From contig OU612069.1 in NCBI GenBank assembly GCA_914767715.1, forward strand, positions 16,489,387 to 16,553,386: DNA of 64,000 nucleotides, read 5' to 3'. Below are positions 47,101-59,208 of the stretch, piece by piece; the first letter of the stretch is position 1; each line of letters starts with the position of its first letter. Made by a program: the position numbers and the translations under genes. The notes beneath the pieces were generated by a model. It was not told the DNA's origin. It did no database searches and was given only the letters and a program-made list of their open reading frames with translations. Source of the stretch: Membranipora membranacea. Taxonomy: Eukaryota; Bryozoa; Gymnolaemata; Cheilostomatida; Membraniporidae.

Positions 47101-47320
47101 CGGCCTATTGGCTAAGATCAAAGTGTCATGGCCAATGGCTGATTAGTGCCTGTTTCAGTTTCTGGCAGCTTGCTGCAAACTCATGATTAGGAGGTCCACC
47201 ATGGCCTCACCTCTAGGATATATTCTAGTTTACTAGGGTGTATCACACTCTCAGTACGAGGACTGCGGGCAACTTGCGTCCCTCTTTAGGGGCAGCCCAC
47301 CCTCTGTTTTGTCATTAACA
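47101..47320. repeat. Dispersed ~220-bp repeat, copy 1
   Basis: It is matched in inverted orientation by 55134-55351: CCTATTGGCTAAGATCAAAG at one end, CCCTCTTTAGGGGCAGCCC and CCCTCTGTTTTGTCA at the other. No ORF or terminal repeats are evident. A C-run lies just downstream (about 47406-47416). Confidence 0.75.
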
Positions 47321-48909
47321 GGGCATGCGGGCTCTGTACAATATCGTACTTGCACAGCTGCTGTGATTGGTGTTTTCTAGCCTGTCTTGACAAGCCACCC
47401 TAACCCCCCCCCCCCCCACCTGACTCCAAGGACTTGACATTATGTCTTTTAATGAGAAATAACCCATTGTGAAGGGTACACTTCTTTTGTGATGGTGACC
47501 ATCCAATAGTGTGGGCAACTGGGGTGTAGGGAAGGCAACTGGAAATATCACAGACATCAATATAATATATATAGCTGAGGTTCTAGTGTTGATCATTTTG
47601 TAGGTTTGTGATGGTAGCAACTCTGATCCAGCAGCCGTTTCCTGTGATTGAGATTCAACGGCCAACAATGGATATATTAGTTTAGATATTACACCTGGAT
47701 ATCTATTTTTCCCACCCAGTGCCTCAGCGGTTGAGGGTGGGATATCTACGCACAGTGTTAGAAGTGGAAAATATGAGGTAGAGGGATGACAACCAGGCAG
47801 AGTCCCAGCCGCCAGAGGTCTGTGGTGATTACAATTGAAAATGTATCAAGTTGAGCCATCTTTTGGAAAACCGATATTGTTACTATCAGCTGGCTGTAAC
47901 CTGGGTTATGAAATAAAGGGGGATGCATCCCCCAAGACAAAGTAGGAAGGGGGACATCATCCCCTTGTACCTCTCTAAATTCTAACACTATCTACGCATA
48001 TAGATGTCAATGAGACCTACACACTATCATTCATTAGATTTTTAGTTTAACAAGTTTAAGAGCCTATTTCACTGGTCTAAATATTTACAGAATAAGTCAG
48101 AGCGACTGAAATTCTGAGACCGCGAGAACTATCAGAGCCCTGCGCTTATTATTCAAAAGACGCCACAAAGGAGGAAAACAATTTTTATAATAGGATAGAG
48201 GGAGATTGAATGTGATTAGAATACTTTGAAATCAAAACAAGAATCGTTATGACTTGTGCTATTCAGGCCTACCATAAAGAGTGAAATCTTTCTTTTTTTT
48301 TCCTTCTTCATGATATTCTAAGTTTTCTCAGGGGAGATAAGTTACGGTATGGTACTCCCATTCGACTCATTCTGATTCCCCTCTTCTGTTCAGATATTAG
48401 CTAATTTCTTTGAATACATTATATCCACTGATTCTTAGTTGAGCTACAAAATCTTCTCTGGACATTGTTCAACACGGTTGTCAGAAGCAGTCAGCCCTAA
48501 CTAATTTATATTGTGTGGAGCAAGCTTGGTTGGATCGATGCCGAAGTGGTTTTTAAACAAAACAATTTATCTAGTATGTAGAGGTATATACTGTATCTAT
48601 ACAGTATATATAGTATAATATCAAGACTCGAACGTTGAGGTTTCAAACAGACATTACACAACAGGCTCTACAACTAAGGCAAAACAATTGAAGTATATAA
48701 CAATAATTGGAGTAATCCCCTCAATATGTTTTAAAATTTAATTTCTCTTGAACTGACAAACTTAGAGGTGTAGAAATAAGACATAGTATTGACACAACCG
48801 ACCTACACATATAAATGCTACCAAATTGCCGCCCACTTCCGTTATAATGAACTGAACCATCTGGACTATAACCCTGAATAACTTTCTAACTGGCAGACTC
48901 AGAGGTGTC
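47321..48909. other. Noncoding stretch
   Basis: Short open frames only. Contains the second member (48735-48830) of the inverted pair with 45770-45900. Confidence 0.4.
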
Positions 48910-49244
48910 TAAGTCTAAGTCGTCATTGCGGATAGGGCTACCCCTCTAGAGTACAGGTACAGGGACCCACGGTACTCAAGCCGCAGCCTATACCCTTGCC
49001 TGCCGGAATTCCGGCAACATTTTTTATCGAAGAGGCAGAGGGGGATCTTTTAACTGCATGTGGGGTGTGCAAACACACAGGGGACCTCCTGTATTTTTAG
49101 TCCCGTTCCGCAAGGACCTGGCTAGGATGAGTGGCGCGCCAGTACCAAATGAGAAATGAATGCCAGCTCTGGGAATTGAACCTGGAAATCACAGATCATA
49201 CGTCCTCACCCTTAACCATCAGACCACTCCTGACTCAGAGGTGT
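48897..49244 (-). mobile_element. tRNA-derived SINE (family B), copy 2, with target duplication
   Basis: A ~320-bp element whose minus strand begins with a tRNA-like head (A-box-like TGGTCTGATGG, B box GGTTCAATTCC at about 49150-49230) and ends with a short GACTTA tandem tail. It is bounded by the direct repeat GACTCAGAGGTGT (48897-48909 and 49232-49244), a 13-bp target duplication typical of LINE-driven insertion. It interrupts an older repeat. Copy 1 is at 23590-23885. Confidence 0.8.
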
Positions 49245-52200
49245 AGAAACCAGATATTTGAAATCAGCATAAATTTCTGATCTAGAAAAATTTAATTCTA
49301 TATTGCCCGAATTCCGTTAAAATAAACACATTTTTTTGAGCACTTATAGCTAGGTGTCTTCTGGACTAATGTTTTGTTTTTAATGGAAATATGAGACGGA
49401 TTAAAGTCTCCTCTAGCCTTGTTTTGCCATTAGGGCATGAAAACCTTAGCAAAATTAATGTTCTAAAGTCTGCTACAAACAGGCCACTATACGCGGATCT
49501 CATCAGTTTTACACTCAAATTTCAGACTCAACGTTTTGCATATTGAAGGACAGATTCACGTTTTATCTAAGTTCTTCTCACCAAATTTCTGGGATATAGG
49601 GTGGACGGGGATTCGAAACAAAATGTTGCTTTTCCTGCCAACCTATAGAAAGAAATGCAGCAATAGCAAAACCGTCCTGAATTGGGTAGAGGGCAATGAT
49701 CAAGGAAAATGTAGTCACTTAATAAATTCAGGGATTAGTGGTTTAATACGCAGCATGGATGTTTTTGGGGATACTAAATCAGTATACAAACTTGTCTTTG
49801 TCTATAGTTGTGTCAGTAATCTGATCTAGCTATAATTCTGCTCTGACTGACGTCCCAGTAACGACCTTTAAAAACTCAGGCAAGCTATTTGTCAAATGTT
49901 TACAAGTGGTCGGCTGTAGCGTTACTAAACTTTTGGACCAATTAAATATGAAAAATTGTTTCCAGCAATCATACATAAATTCCCATAAGCTTTTTCAGGG
50001 CCTGATATGTTCCCTTAATCCATGAATATATATCAGTGCATTTAGCTGTAGTTGTTTCCTGCTCTCATCTGGTAGAAGGTTAATGTGTTGGTACGATCAC
50101 ATTTTATTCATTTGTCAATCTAGAAGCTTCCTCGCTGTGCAATATTTTCAGATATTTATTAGGACCCTTTATGCGTACAGGTCATGCTTTACATTGCGCT
50201 CACAATATAAGCTGTTATTCGATGCTATCAATGCAAAAAATCTGCGGTGTTGGAGCATGCTGGGTTTGCTTGTTATGCCGGTATGAGAGCGTTAATTCTT
50301 AGTCAGTAGGTACATATTGAAGACAGTTTCATTTTAGTTTAGCATACACATTATTTACTGCTCCATCGAAACAATCCTTACTGATGTTGCTTGATTTGGA
50401 TAATAAATAGGTCACAGCTGTCAAATGAATGAAATAAAATTAGAGTGATGAAGGATGAAAAGCAACTGTGGTAACAACATTTCTTGGCTTATAGTTATCT
50501 GTTGGTTGTTAATGTATCTTTCATGTTAGAGAGGTTTGAAATATGGCCTTGAATGTGAAATATGACAACTTCTTGGTGTCGGGAAAACATCACGTTTCAC
50601 TTTCAATTTGGTATGACAATGGTACATTATAACTCATTGTAATATATTGTCTTTGCTATTGTCTTGAGCTCGTAATTCTGAATCACGATAGTGTGAAAAG
50701 TGACCACAGAGGTGAATTGTATACATAAAAAAAATTCCACCTAGCCTGAGACGGCGGTTAAAATATACCCATCCTATCTTATATCTTTTATCTATATCAT
50801 GCTGTGTTGTAACAATATCAATAATTTAGTGGAAGAGTGCTTGTGACTTGAATCGTTTGGTTACGAATTAGGAGACAAGCTTTTCAAGCTTATCAAGCTT
50901 GTCAAGTCAGGCTAAGATGAAATCTCAGTGTGGCTGTATTCATAAATCAAGAAAATCAATTCATTCATATGACAAAGCTATGCCTCCCACGACCTGTTTT
51001 GTTACCTGCATAAATGCTATGCACAAATGATGCACTGCAGGCTAAACTGACTATTGCAGTTTCTCTATCAATTGTCTTGTTACCAATCAGACACATCACA
51101 TACTTGAAGGCAATCACCCTGGAAGTTTGAGAGGCCATAACTTCCTCAATATTTGGATTCGAAAGCTGGAATTCACTCACATGATAGATTCAAATATGGA
51201 GACTAAGATGTGATACGAAAGAGCAGCATCAAACTAAGTATTTAAGTTTCCATCCTTCACTACTGAGGTGACTTAATGTTTTGATATTAGAAATTGTTCT
51301 ATTTTAAATTATGCTCTAATCCTATAATTGCTAGAGTACAGTGCAGCTTTTAATAACCAACCATATATTTGCATAACAATAGATTTAAACTCAGACCATC
51401 ATACCATTTTTATAAACATCAGTGTCATTTGAGTTGCCAACCAGGCACATCCGTAATAAAGAAACTTCATACCTTTATACCTTTATACCTTCTCCTATTC
51501 TAATTTATGGAGTTTTAAGCCTACACTATTTGATACTATGCAACATATGATCGCACTCAATGATGACTCAATGACAACACGATTCTATACTATCTGATTA
51601 ATACTTAGCAATCTGTTCTATTTTTATGTCACAAGCTTACTATTTATATACCGTTATCAATGTCATGTCGTTTTGTTAATTGACCTATTTACATACACAC
51701 ACGTTTTAATCACACTTTCCTTATTATACAGGGTACAATTATAAAAGCAAGAATTCAACATCACTTCGCTATAGTTGCCATCATTCAGTCCACAAGCATT
51801 AAACCAGTACACTTATGATGCCACAGTAAGGAAAAGGTCCTTTCTTTGAACATGCTGAATAGTTTGGTGTAGGATTCTCGGTTTGATTTATGATTAAGCT
51901 GGCTTGCTTCAAGATCAATCATTTGATCCCTTTGACCATGGTGTCTGACACGCTTGGCTTATGGGCCACCAATTCGGAGTCATCTTCAATTCTTTGTTCG
52001 ACTCCTCAATGCCCTTTTGAATTTAAATGGTCATGGGCTTCGCATTGTAGATTTTATTGACTTTATAGTCTGCTTCATAGATTTTGAGACCGTTCCTGCT
52101 ATTTAGTAGTTGCCTTTAGAAGGTTGTCCTTTCTCTATTTTGGGACATACATTGGAAAATAGAGTTAAAATTGTTTCTCCGAGACAAAAATCAGCCCAAT

Positions 52201-52848
52201 ACAAAAACACTTTCAATGATTAGTATCTTAAGCATTGAAAACTCTTTGGGACATGGTTTTGGATATAAGTTTTGTGTACTAGATGCTCATCTAGGTCGAT
52301 TTTCGACTGACTGATCAGTATACAAAAAGAGAGAGGACGACTATCCGACCATAGCAAGTTTGATATTGTCTCATGTGCTCAGCTGTGGGAGCTCACCACT
52401 TCAAGCCCAGTGTTGTGAGACGGACTGAGTCGTCCCCTCCCAGCAAGAAAGGGCACAACTCAGACAATTATTTATCACCGTATTACACTGAGTGGGCGGC
52501 TATAATGACAAACTGTTGCGGTGACACGGCAGTTTTCAAGTAATTGTTTCCTTGAACTTAAATTATAGTACGTCATATATTTATAGTGATAGGCCTCAGG
52601 AGGGACTCGCAACAATTTATATATTGCTGTTTTGATGACGAATGAACAACCCCTTGTTAGAGGCTAGGGGTATTGAGATTTCAAGTTAACTCCAGATCTG
52701 CTTGAAGCACGAAAACTTTTTTGGATCTGGGGTAGGCAAATAAAAATCAGGGTAGAAAAGATCTGGAGTTGAGCTAACTGGATTGGAGTTGAAGTCAACT
52801 TTGTGGAAGAAGAAGAAGAAGAGATTACTGCTCATCTTCCCCAACCCA
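49245..52848. other. Noncoding stretch
   Basis: No supported gene. The open frames are short and lack splice context. Small palindromes (for example around 50875-50910, AAGCTT-rich) are present. Confidence 0.4.
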
Positions 52849-53103
52849 CCGACCCTCCTACTAGTAACACATGGTGACATGCACTAGTATGTAGTGTGAC
52901 CGACCCTCCTACTAGTAACACATGGTGACATGCACTAGTATGTAGTGTGACCGACCCTCCTACTAGTAACACATAGTGACATGCACTAGTATGTAGGGTG
53001 ACCGACCCTCCTACTAGTAACACATGGTGACATGCACTAGTATGTAGGGTGACCGACCCTCCTACTAGTAACACATGGTGACATGCACTAGTATGTAGTG
53101 TGA
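52849..53103. repeat. 51-bp minisatellite, five copies
   Basis: Five head-to-tail units of exactly 51 bp beginning CCGACCCTCCTACTAGTAAC, differing at only a few positions, then a partial sixth. The length is divisible by three, so an ORF runs through on the minus strand, but there is no sign that it is translated. Confidence 0.93.
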
Positions 53104-55133
53104 CCGACCACGGGTATCACACCTTGATATGATAACGCTATTATGATATTGCGTGCAAACAACACTCACTGGGATGCGATTTGGCTGAAGTGGAAGAGCT
53201 ATAGTTAGTCAATGAATTCTTGGTAGAGTGGAAGAATGGCAGGCCGAGTCCATACAGGGTGTCACTCAGTTTTGTTAGCGTGTTGTAGCTGTGACAGTTA
53301 AAGCTTTAATTACAATCAACCAAAACCTTGCTTGATGAACTGACCTTTATTTGATCTCAAAATTTCCACCGATCGAAAGCCTTAGATAGCTATAATAGCC
53401 AATGGAATATGATTGTAGTTTGGTAACCTAGTAATAATCAATTAAACTCCTGAAAAACTGGGGTGATAAATTCAACCCCTGCATAAGCCCGGGTTCGGGG
53501 GTACTGCCTACGCACCGGCTGGGCGGACATTTTTCAGGAACTTTATTTCGATGTTGCCTTGAATTATTGGTAATACTTGAAGTCAATAGTTTTGTTAGGT
53601 GGGTGGTTGTGCGAGAAAACACCTGCAGTTAGACTGTCCCGGCTTGTCTAGAAAGGTTAGCCTGCACAATGATTAACATCAGCAGGACTGTTCACATCAC
53701 TTTGGTGACCAAGCCTTATCCCCATATCCTTAGATCTTTTTGTTTGTTACGACAGTCTAATTGCTATTTACTTATTGATAAACGGCTTACTTTTTGTTGT
53801 CTGCTCTCATCCATTGTCCTCAGGTCTCATGTGTTTTCTATGATCAGCAGGAAACTTCAGCTGCAAATAAAATTAAATTGAATTGATGGCAACACACCCA
53901 ATAGAATTTTGTCCATCTTACAACCTTGGACTTTACTGGTTACGAAATTTGAACAGATTTTGTTTTCTTACCCGGATACCCATTTTATTAAAGTAAAGTA
54001 AACCCCCCCCCCACCTACTTAAAGTCATGATATGTAAGCCTGTTGACATTGTGTATATCTGATAATTTCAACTAACTCATGTAGTCCAAAGCCTGAGAAG
54101 CATGAATTGAGATTTGATATGGCCAACCCAACACATGAATAATAGCAGGCGCATATGATGTACTGAGGTTGAATTGACACCCTCTTTCGGGGATGCAAAT
54201 ACTTTGAGTTTGGGAGACCCTCTTAAAGCTAGGAATTGCTGATTTGATATGCTATGTTCTTCAAGATAGATGTTGGCATTTTAATGTAGGGTCATTGATA
54301 TATACTTCATATATGAAGTATATATCGATATATTCATATACTTCATATATGAATTCATATCGATGCGTAGGGTAACTAAATGGTGTGTACCGATCCGCTC
54401 ACATATACTAAGTAAAAAGGAGGTAAAAATTATAAGCAAAAAATTCAAATGTGGGCTAGTTGATGTCCACATAAATTACTGACATATTCTCTGGAGTTGT
54501 TATCATATCAGGTAATCTAACTCCCTAGTCTATTGAGCATCAGGAAGAACATCTATCTACAGACTATGGTGAATGCAAATAAAACTGTGTATATGTTCTA
54601 TATACTAGCCATTGCTACAACATAATTGTACATCCTTTCAAAAATTGATCCTTCATATCCAAATCCAAATCTGACAAAATGCTAATTACTCTGCCGTCTC
54701 TGTCATCAATATCAATAAGTCTTTACAGTCTTCTATCAGATTGTAATATTAATTGCTGGTATTATCAGATCAACTACTTGCGTGTTTGTTTAATTCCCTG
54801 TGATTGTAAAAGTAGGATTCAATCCATGGTTTAGGTTTATTTACGCTGTCAAGAGAATAGGCGGTTTTAGAGATTTGTGGTTGTGAACTCCACACAAAGA
54901 AAATGTCTCACCTTGATAAAGACAAGTGATAGATAGAGTGCTTTACTCTAGATGGTGTAGAGCAAAGTACGCTGTTCCTCCACTATTCTTATTATGTTAT
55001 AACTCTGAACATCTGTATGAAAAAATTAATATTAATTATTCTAAGATTTTATAAGCCTCATTATTATATATGCGTATGTGAATGGACGTCACATGGGTTA
55101 CATCGTTATATGCCTCACATCACATTGCCCTGT
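53104..55133. other. Noncoding stretch
   Basis: No gene recognised. Contains a C-run (about 54004-54012) and an AT-rich perfect palindrome around 54300-54325 (ATATACTTCATATATGAAG). Confidence 0.4.
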
Positions 55134-55351
55134 TTATGACAAAACAGAGGGTGGGCTGCCCCTAAAGAGGGACGCAAGTTGTCCGGAGTCCTCATACTGA
55201 GAGTGTGATACATCCTAGCAAACTAAAATGCATCCTAGAGGTGAGGCCATAATTGACCTCCTAATCGTGAGTGTGCAGCAAGCTGCCAGAAACTGAAACA
55301 AGCACTAATCGCCCGTTGGCAGTGACACTTTGATCTTAGCCAATAGGCCAA
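55134..55351. repeat. Dispersed ~220-bp repeat, copy 2 (inverted)
   Basis: Reverse-orientation relative of 47101-47320, alignable by eye along nearly its whole length with scattered differences. Confidence 0.75.
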
Positions 55352-57599
55352 GAAGTGATCACAGATGCCCCTGTACCTCCTAGTACTGTGATTGATGTTT
55401 TGAAGTGGAATAGACTTTTCCTGTCATGTGGCTTGGGTTATGCCCGTCAAAAGATTTTATCAGCAAGATTGATCAAGCCATATTACACCACCTTGCATAA
55501 TTCAACTACCAGATGTAGATTGACGTCAAATACCTGATTCTAATTCTTATCAACATGATACAATACGCACCATGAACAACCTTATCTCTTTCCAACTTTA
55601 CAATGATATACATGAGGTGAGTAAGGTGGCTCGGATAAAGGTCATAATTAAAGCTAAGAACAAATATAAAGGGCTGATTATGCGCTTTACTCCCTGGAAT
55701 ACTCTGAAAAGGCAGTACAGCAACAAGCTTATTCGCCTGTCAATCGACGTCTGTTGTCAAGGCGACCACATTATTTATTAGGCGTGCATTCAGGCGAATG
55801 AAATGGCACTAAAAATTATTTTTAGCCAATAATAGAGGCGACCAAGTCTGATGAAAACAGATTTACAACAGCGATTCGAATAAACACATTAATCACAATT
55901 TTACCATGTTTGTTCCCCTGGTTCCACACTGATTTCGAGATTACACTATTAGTTTGTGTATATACATGCAATAGTATATCACGTGGTCAGTGTGATGTTT
56001 GTTTTTGAGTAATGGCTGGTGACCTTGACTTCTTTGCTGCTGTCCTGTTATCATAACCTTGCCGCCTAGAATTAAATCTGTTAGCCGCTTGTTAGGCGTG
56101 CTATTATTAAGGGGTCCAAAATTAACTCAAGCAGGTTTGATCACGACCAGGTTTTATTGAGTGCCTCTCCTTCAATAAATGCCTATAAATCATTTATTGA
56201 TTTATTATCTTGGACGTGTATTAACCAGCGAATAAGCTTAATAGCTTCCATAATTAATATGCATTAATTCTTCAAAGAGCCACATCATGACCACAGTTGT
56301 AGGTAGTGGAAGTTTTAAATGTAAGGAAAGAAAGCTACAAGCAATGGACATTCTGCCATCAAAGTTCATTGACTTTTTGCTCTTATGACAGGAGCCTTAT
56401 AATATGGCTAATAATGCACACTTGATAGTCATAAACTTAGGGTACAACATATCTGGGCGTGACCACGATAAGCCTATTGGTCACACAGGGAGGGTTGTGA
56501 CATGATACCATATTATTTTCCACAGATCCTCTAAATCCAGACAATTTTGATCAATGTATGCATTCTAAGTGCTCTGAGGGCGGAAAAGCAGTTAATGTAA
56601 TTGTCCTAATACTTCAATATCTCATAGACTATATCATGAGCAATGCTTCCCTACTTATCACAGCACATTCAAAATTCACTCAGGTGCATGTCCTAGACAG
56701 AGATACAGTTAACTCACCTTGTACTTGTCATCCTATGATCAGCACCTCTCTGGTTTGTCAGCTTCTTGTCCGTCAGTCCGTCAGTGACAACAAAGATTTG
56801 CTCCCAATAAAAATCTCGGTTTGCTTCTCGGTTTTAATTCTCCCGTCTATGTGAAACAATCCAAGCCAGCGATCGTCGATCTACCGTCACTAGTTAAGAA
56901 TGTGGAATGATTTGGGTCACGTTTTCATGATTCAAGATACTGTTATCACTAAGTTGTGTTATCATATTGAGGCTTGTGTTGGATTGAAGTACTGTGTGAG
57001 TACTATCAGCGTCTCACAATGTTTACTCAGGCTAGCCTAAAACCTGATAAGAACTGCTGTCAAATATTAAGCAGTGTTTCTACCACAAATATAAAATGAT
57101 ACATAGGGTTGTGAATGAAAGTAAAACTTCTTCAAAAAGCTCCATGGTCAAAATTTAGAACAGAAGTTACATTTTCAATGCCATCTAAGTATAAATCTAG
57201 ACTATTTTTAGAGATTAATTGTACCAATTAAGCTAACCCTGGTTTAGAGTTACTACGAACAAAAAAGTGCCCGATCAAATATTCTTAGTCAGATTGCGTG
57301 CCTTTGTATACTGTCTTGTCACACATTACTAACTTATCAAAGTAAGAATCAATGGCAAGTCTATGGGCATACAAAATAAGGGCTCATCACTAATCCATTC
57401 ATCTCTCACAGATGTGTGCTAATGCAACCTGAAATGAATACATCAACTTTATAGAATGTAGAAATAGGTGATACTTGATAATATGCCTTATATAAAAGCA
57501 TAGTAGGCTAGCTTTAATGGTTTAAGGCATGTTTTACACAGTTTTCAAATCATGATACACTTGTAATCCGTAACTGCATACTACCAACATCTGGTGCAA
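55352..57599. other. Noncoding stretch with a minimal family B element
   Basis: Bases 55923-55994 keep only the ends of foldback family B (CACACTGAT and TACATGCAATAGTATATCAC). No gene recognised elsewhere. Confidence 0.45.
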
Positions 57600-57619
57600 T
57601 CGATGCCAGTGACTTTTTT

Positions 57620-58010
57620 GAGTTGTCTTCTTAATGTCAGAGAGAGGACAACTTTCAGTTGATTCAGTAAACTGCCTCTCAGATGCATTGTTTCTCATGC
57701 CACAGCTGACATATACAGGTGACTGTCACAAACAATGGCACTGATAAGAAAACTTCTCAATTGGCTCGTCTGGTCGCAGTTGGAGGTATCCTCATATTTC
57801 ACATCAGGGACTATTGATCCAGCCTGATGAGAAGCTGTGGTACTGGCAGTGGTACTTATATCATCCCTTATGAGTAATTTCTGTTTTACAGCCATGGATA
57901 TCAGCTATAGGCCCATGAACAATTCTTCATCATATCTGGAGTTTATCTTTTTCTTCAAAAGCTGAAGATTATTACTTACAGAAATCTCTTCAAGAAAGTG
58001 TAAGTATAGC
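57620..58010 (+). pseudogene. Inverted partial copy of a PCID2 exon and its upstream intron
   Basis: The plus strand at about 57925-58005 reproduces the PCID2 exon that lies on the minus strand at 60712-60587. It has the GAACAATTCTTCATCA start, the CTGAAGATTATTAC block, AGAAATCTCTTCAAGAAAG and even the GTAAGT donor, with scattered substitutions and a small deletion after the acceptor. The intron part (57620-57655) matches 60930-60968. Spacing is similar in both, so about 390 bp was duplicated in inverted orientation. Confidence 0.82.
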
Positions 58011-58126
58011 CAGGGGCAGATTTTCATCTGTGTTGAAGGGTGGCTTTATATGGCCAGGGGAGGCATTTTGTGATTTACCATAGCCTTAAATTGGCTGAAA
58101 CAGTGAATATATCATCTGTAGCTTTG

Positions 58127-58641
58127 TCAATTTGTCCAGTAATAACTCAACTCAACTTTTACCAGTTGTTTGATAAGGCATATGTATCTTTGAAAAAATG
58201 TATGTAATGCATTTGATGCACTTAAATAGCCGGTTAAATGCCATGTTGCCAATAGTTTATGATCTACAAATTCTAACCCATCAACATTTGATGTATACTT
58301 ATATCTATTGAATGTCCATCCTGCCAATCTGAGCCTTTTCTGTTCCTTTATCAGTCCCGCAACATGCTCAACCCTGTCAGAGCAATGTATATCATATGTG
58401 AGATTATCCACATCTGGAATAACAAAAACCAAACCAAAGACAGGTGACCTGTTTAGCTCATAGTTTGATGTGTAGTTCACGAAGTGACAACATCTTGTTA
58501 TCAGAAAGAAATGAATTAAATAACGACATGGAAAAGAGAACATACATCTACACAGTCATCGAGATTGAAGAATTCCTTTGTAAATCACAGCATACTCATA
58601 CCTTCCAGAAACTCATTGGGACACATACACCTGATCCAACA
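58127..58641 (-). CDS. Possible exons of an unrecognised gene
   Basis: Two candidate exons on the minus strand: 58641-58602 (donor GTATGA) and 58413 to an unknown end near 58127, the latter behind a strong pyrimidine-rich acceptor (GTTTTTGTTATTCCAG). They join in frame (NEFLE then DVDNLTYDIHC), and the second stays open for about 90 codons with a protein-like composition (RLAGWTFNRYKYTS). I do not recognise a domain. It lies just beyond the PCID2 3' end and may be a gene fragment or chance. Confidence 0.22.
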
Positions 58642-58996
58642 CTGAGATCATCAAGTGAACCATCTGTATAATCATTGATGTCGGAATCAGTTACACAAAA
58701 CCTTGTCAGTCAATTGAGCCACCAAGACAATTGCAACCCACTGCCCAAAACCCCCTCCCTGCAGTTGTCAGTAAATTTTTATATCAATCAATTTGGCAGC
58801 AAAGATAATATAGATCACTGTCGTTCTTTGAAGTCAGGTTTATATGGATATTTATTTTACATACTCCAAAAGTCTCCATGATATTCAAAGTATAAGATCG
58901 GTTTTGATATTGAAATATCATATTGCACATTTATAACTAGTCTTATTACATGACATAATAGATGATGTCAATAGTTTCCATACAATATAATGGTGC

Positions 58997-59002
58997 TTTA
59001 TT
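58997..59002 (-). terminator. Likely PCID2 polyadenylation signal
   Basis: AATAAA on the minus strand, about 207 bp past the PCID2 stop codon. A second AATAAA-like site lies nearby on the other strand. Confidence 0.42.
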
Positions 59003-59208
59003 GACTGTAGCACAAGAAGGTCAATAAATCTCTTTATCTTAAAACAATGTCTGTGAGTGATATATACAGAGATAAAGAAATATTATGATGACGTTGAGGG
59101 CGCGTTACATGATGACTGGGCGAGGGTCTTTTACAGATATTCTATGAGAGTGCGTACTATAAGATGTCTATAAGACGGATGTTTACACGACATCTCTTCT
59201 ACAGTGCG

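Noticed and set aside
52832-53103. CRISPR-like array or repeat protein
   Set aside because: Units abut with no unique spacers, and the setting is a eukaryotic genome; it is a minisatellite.
57695-57895. Minus-strand ORF beginning MAVKQKLL
   Set aside because: It is antisense to the duplicated PCID2 block and has no homology of its own.
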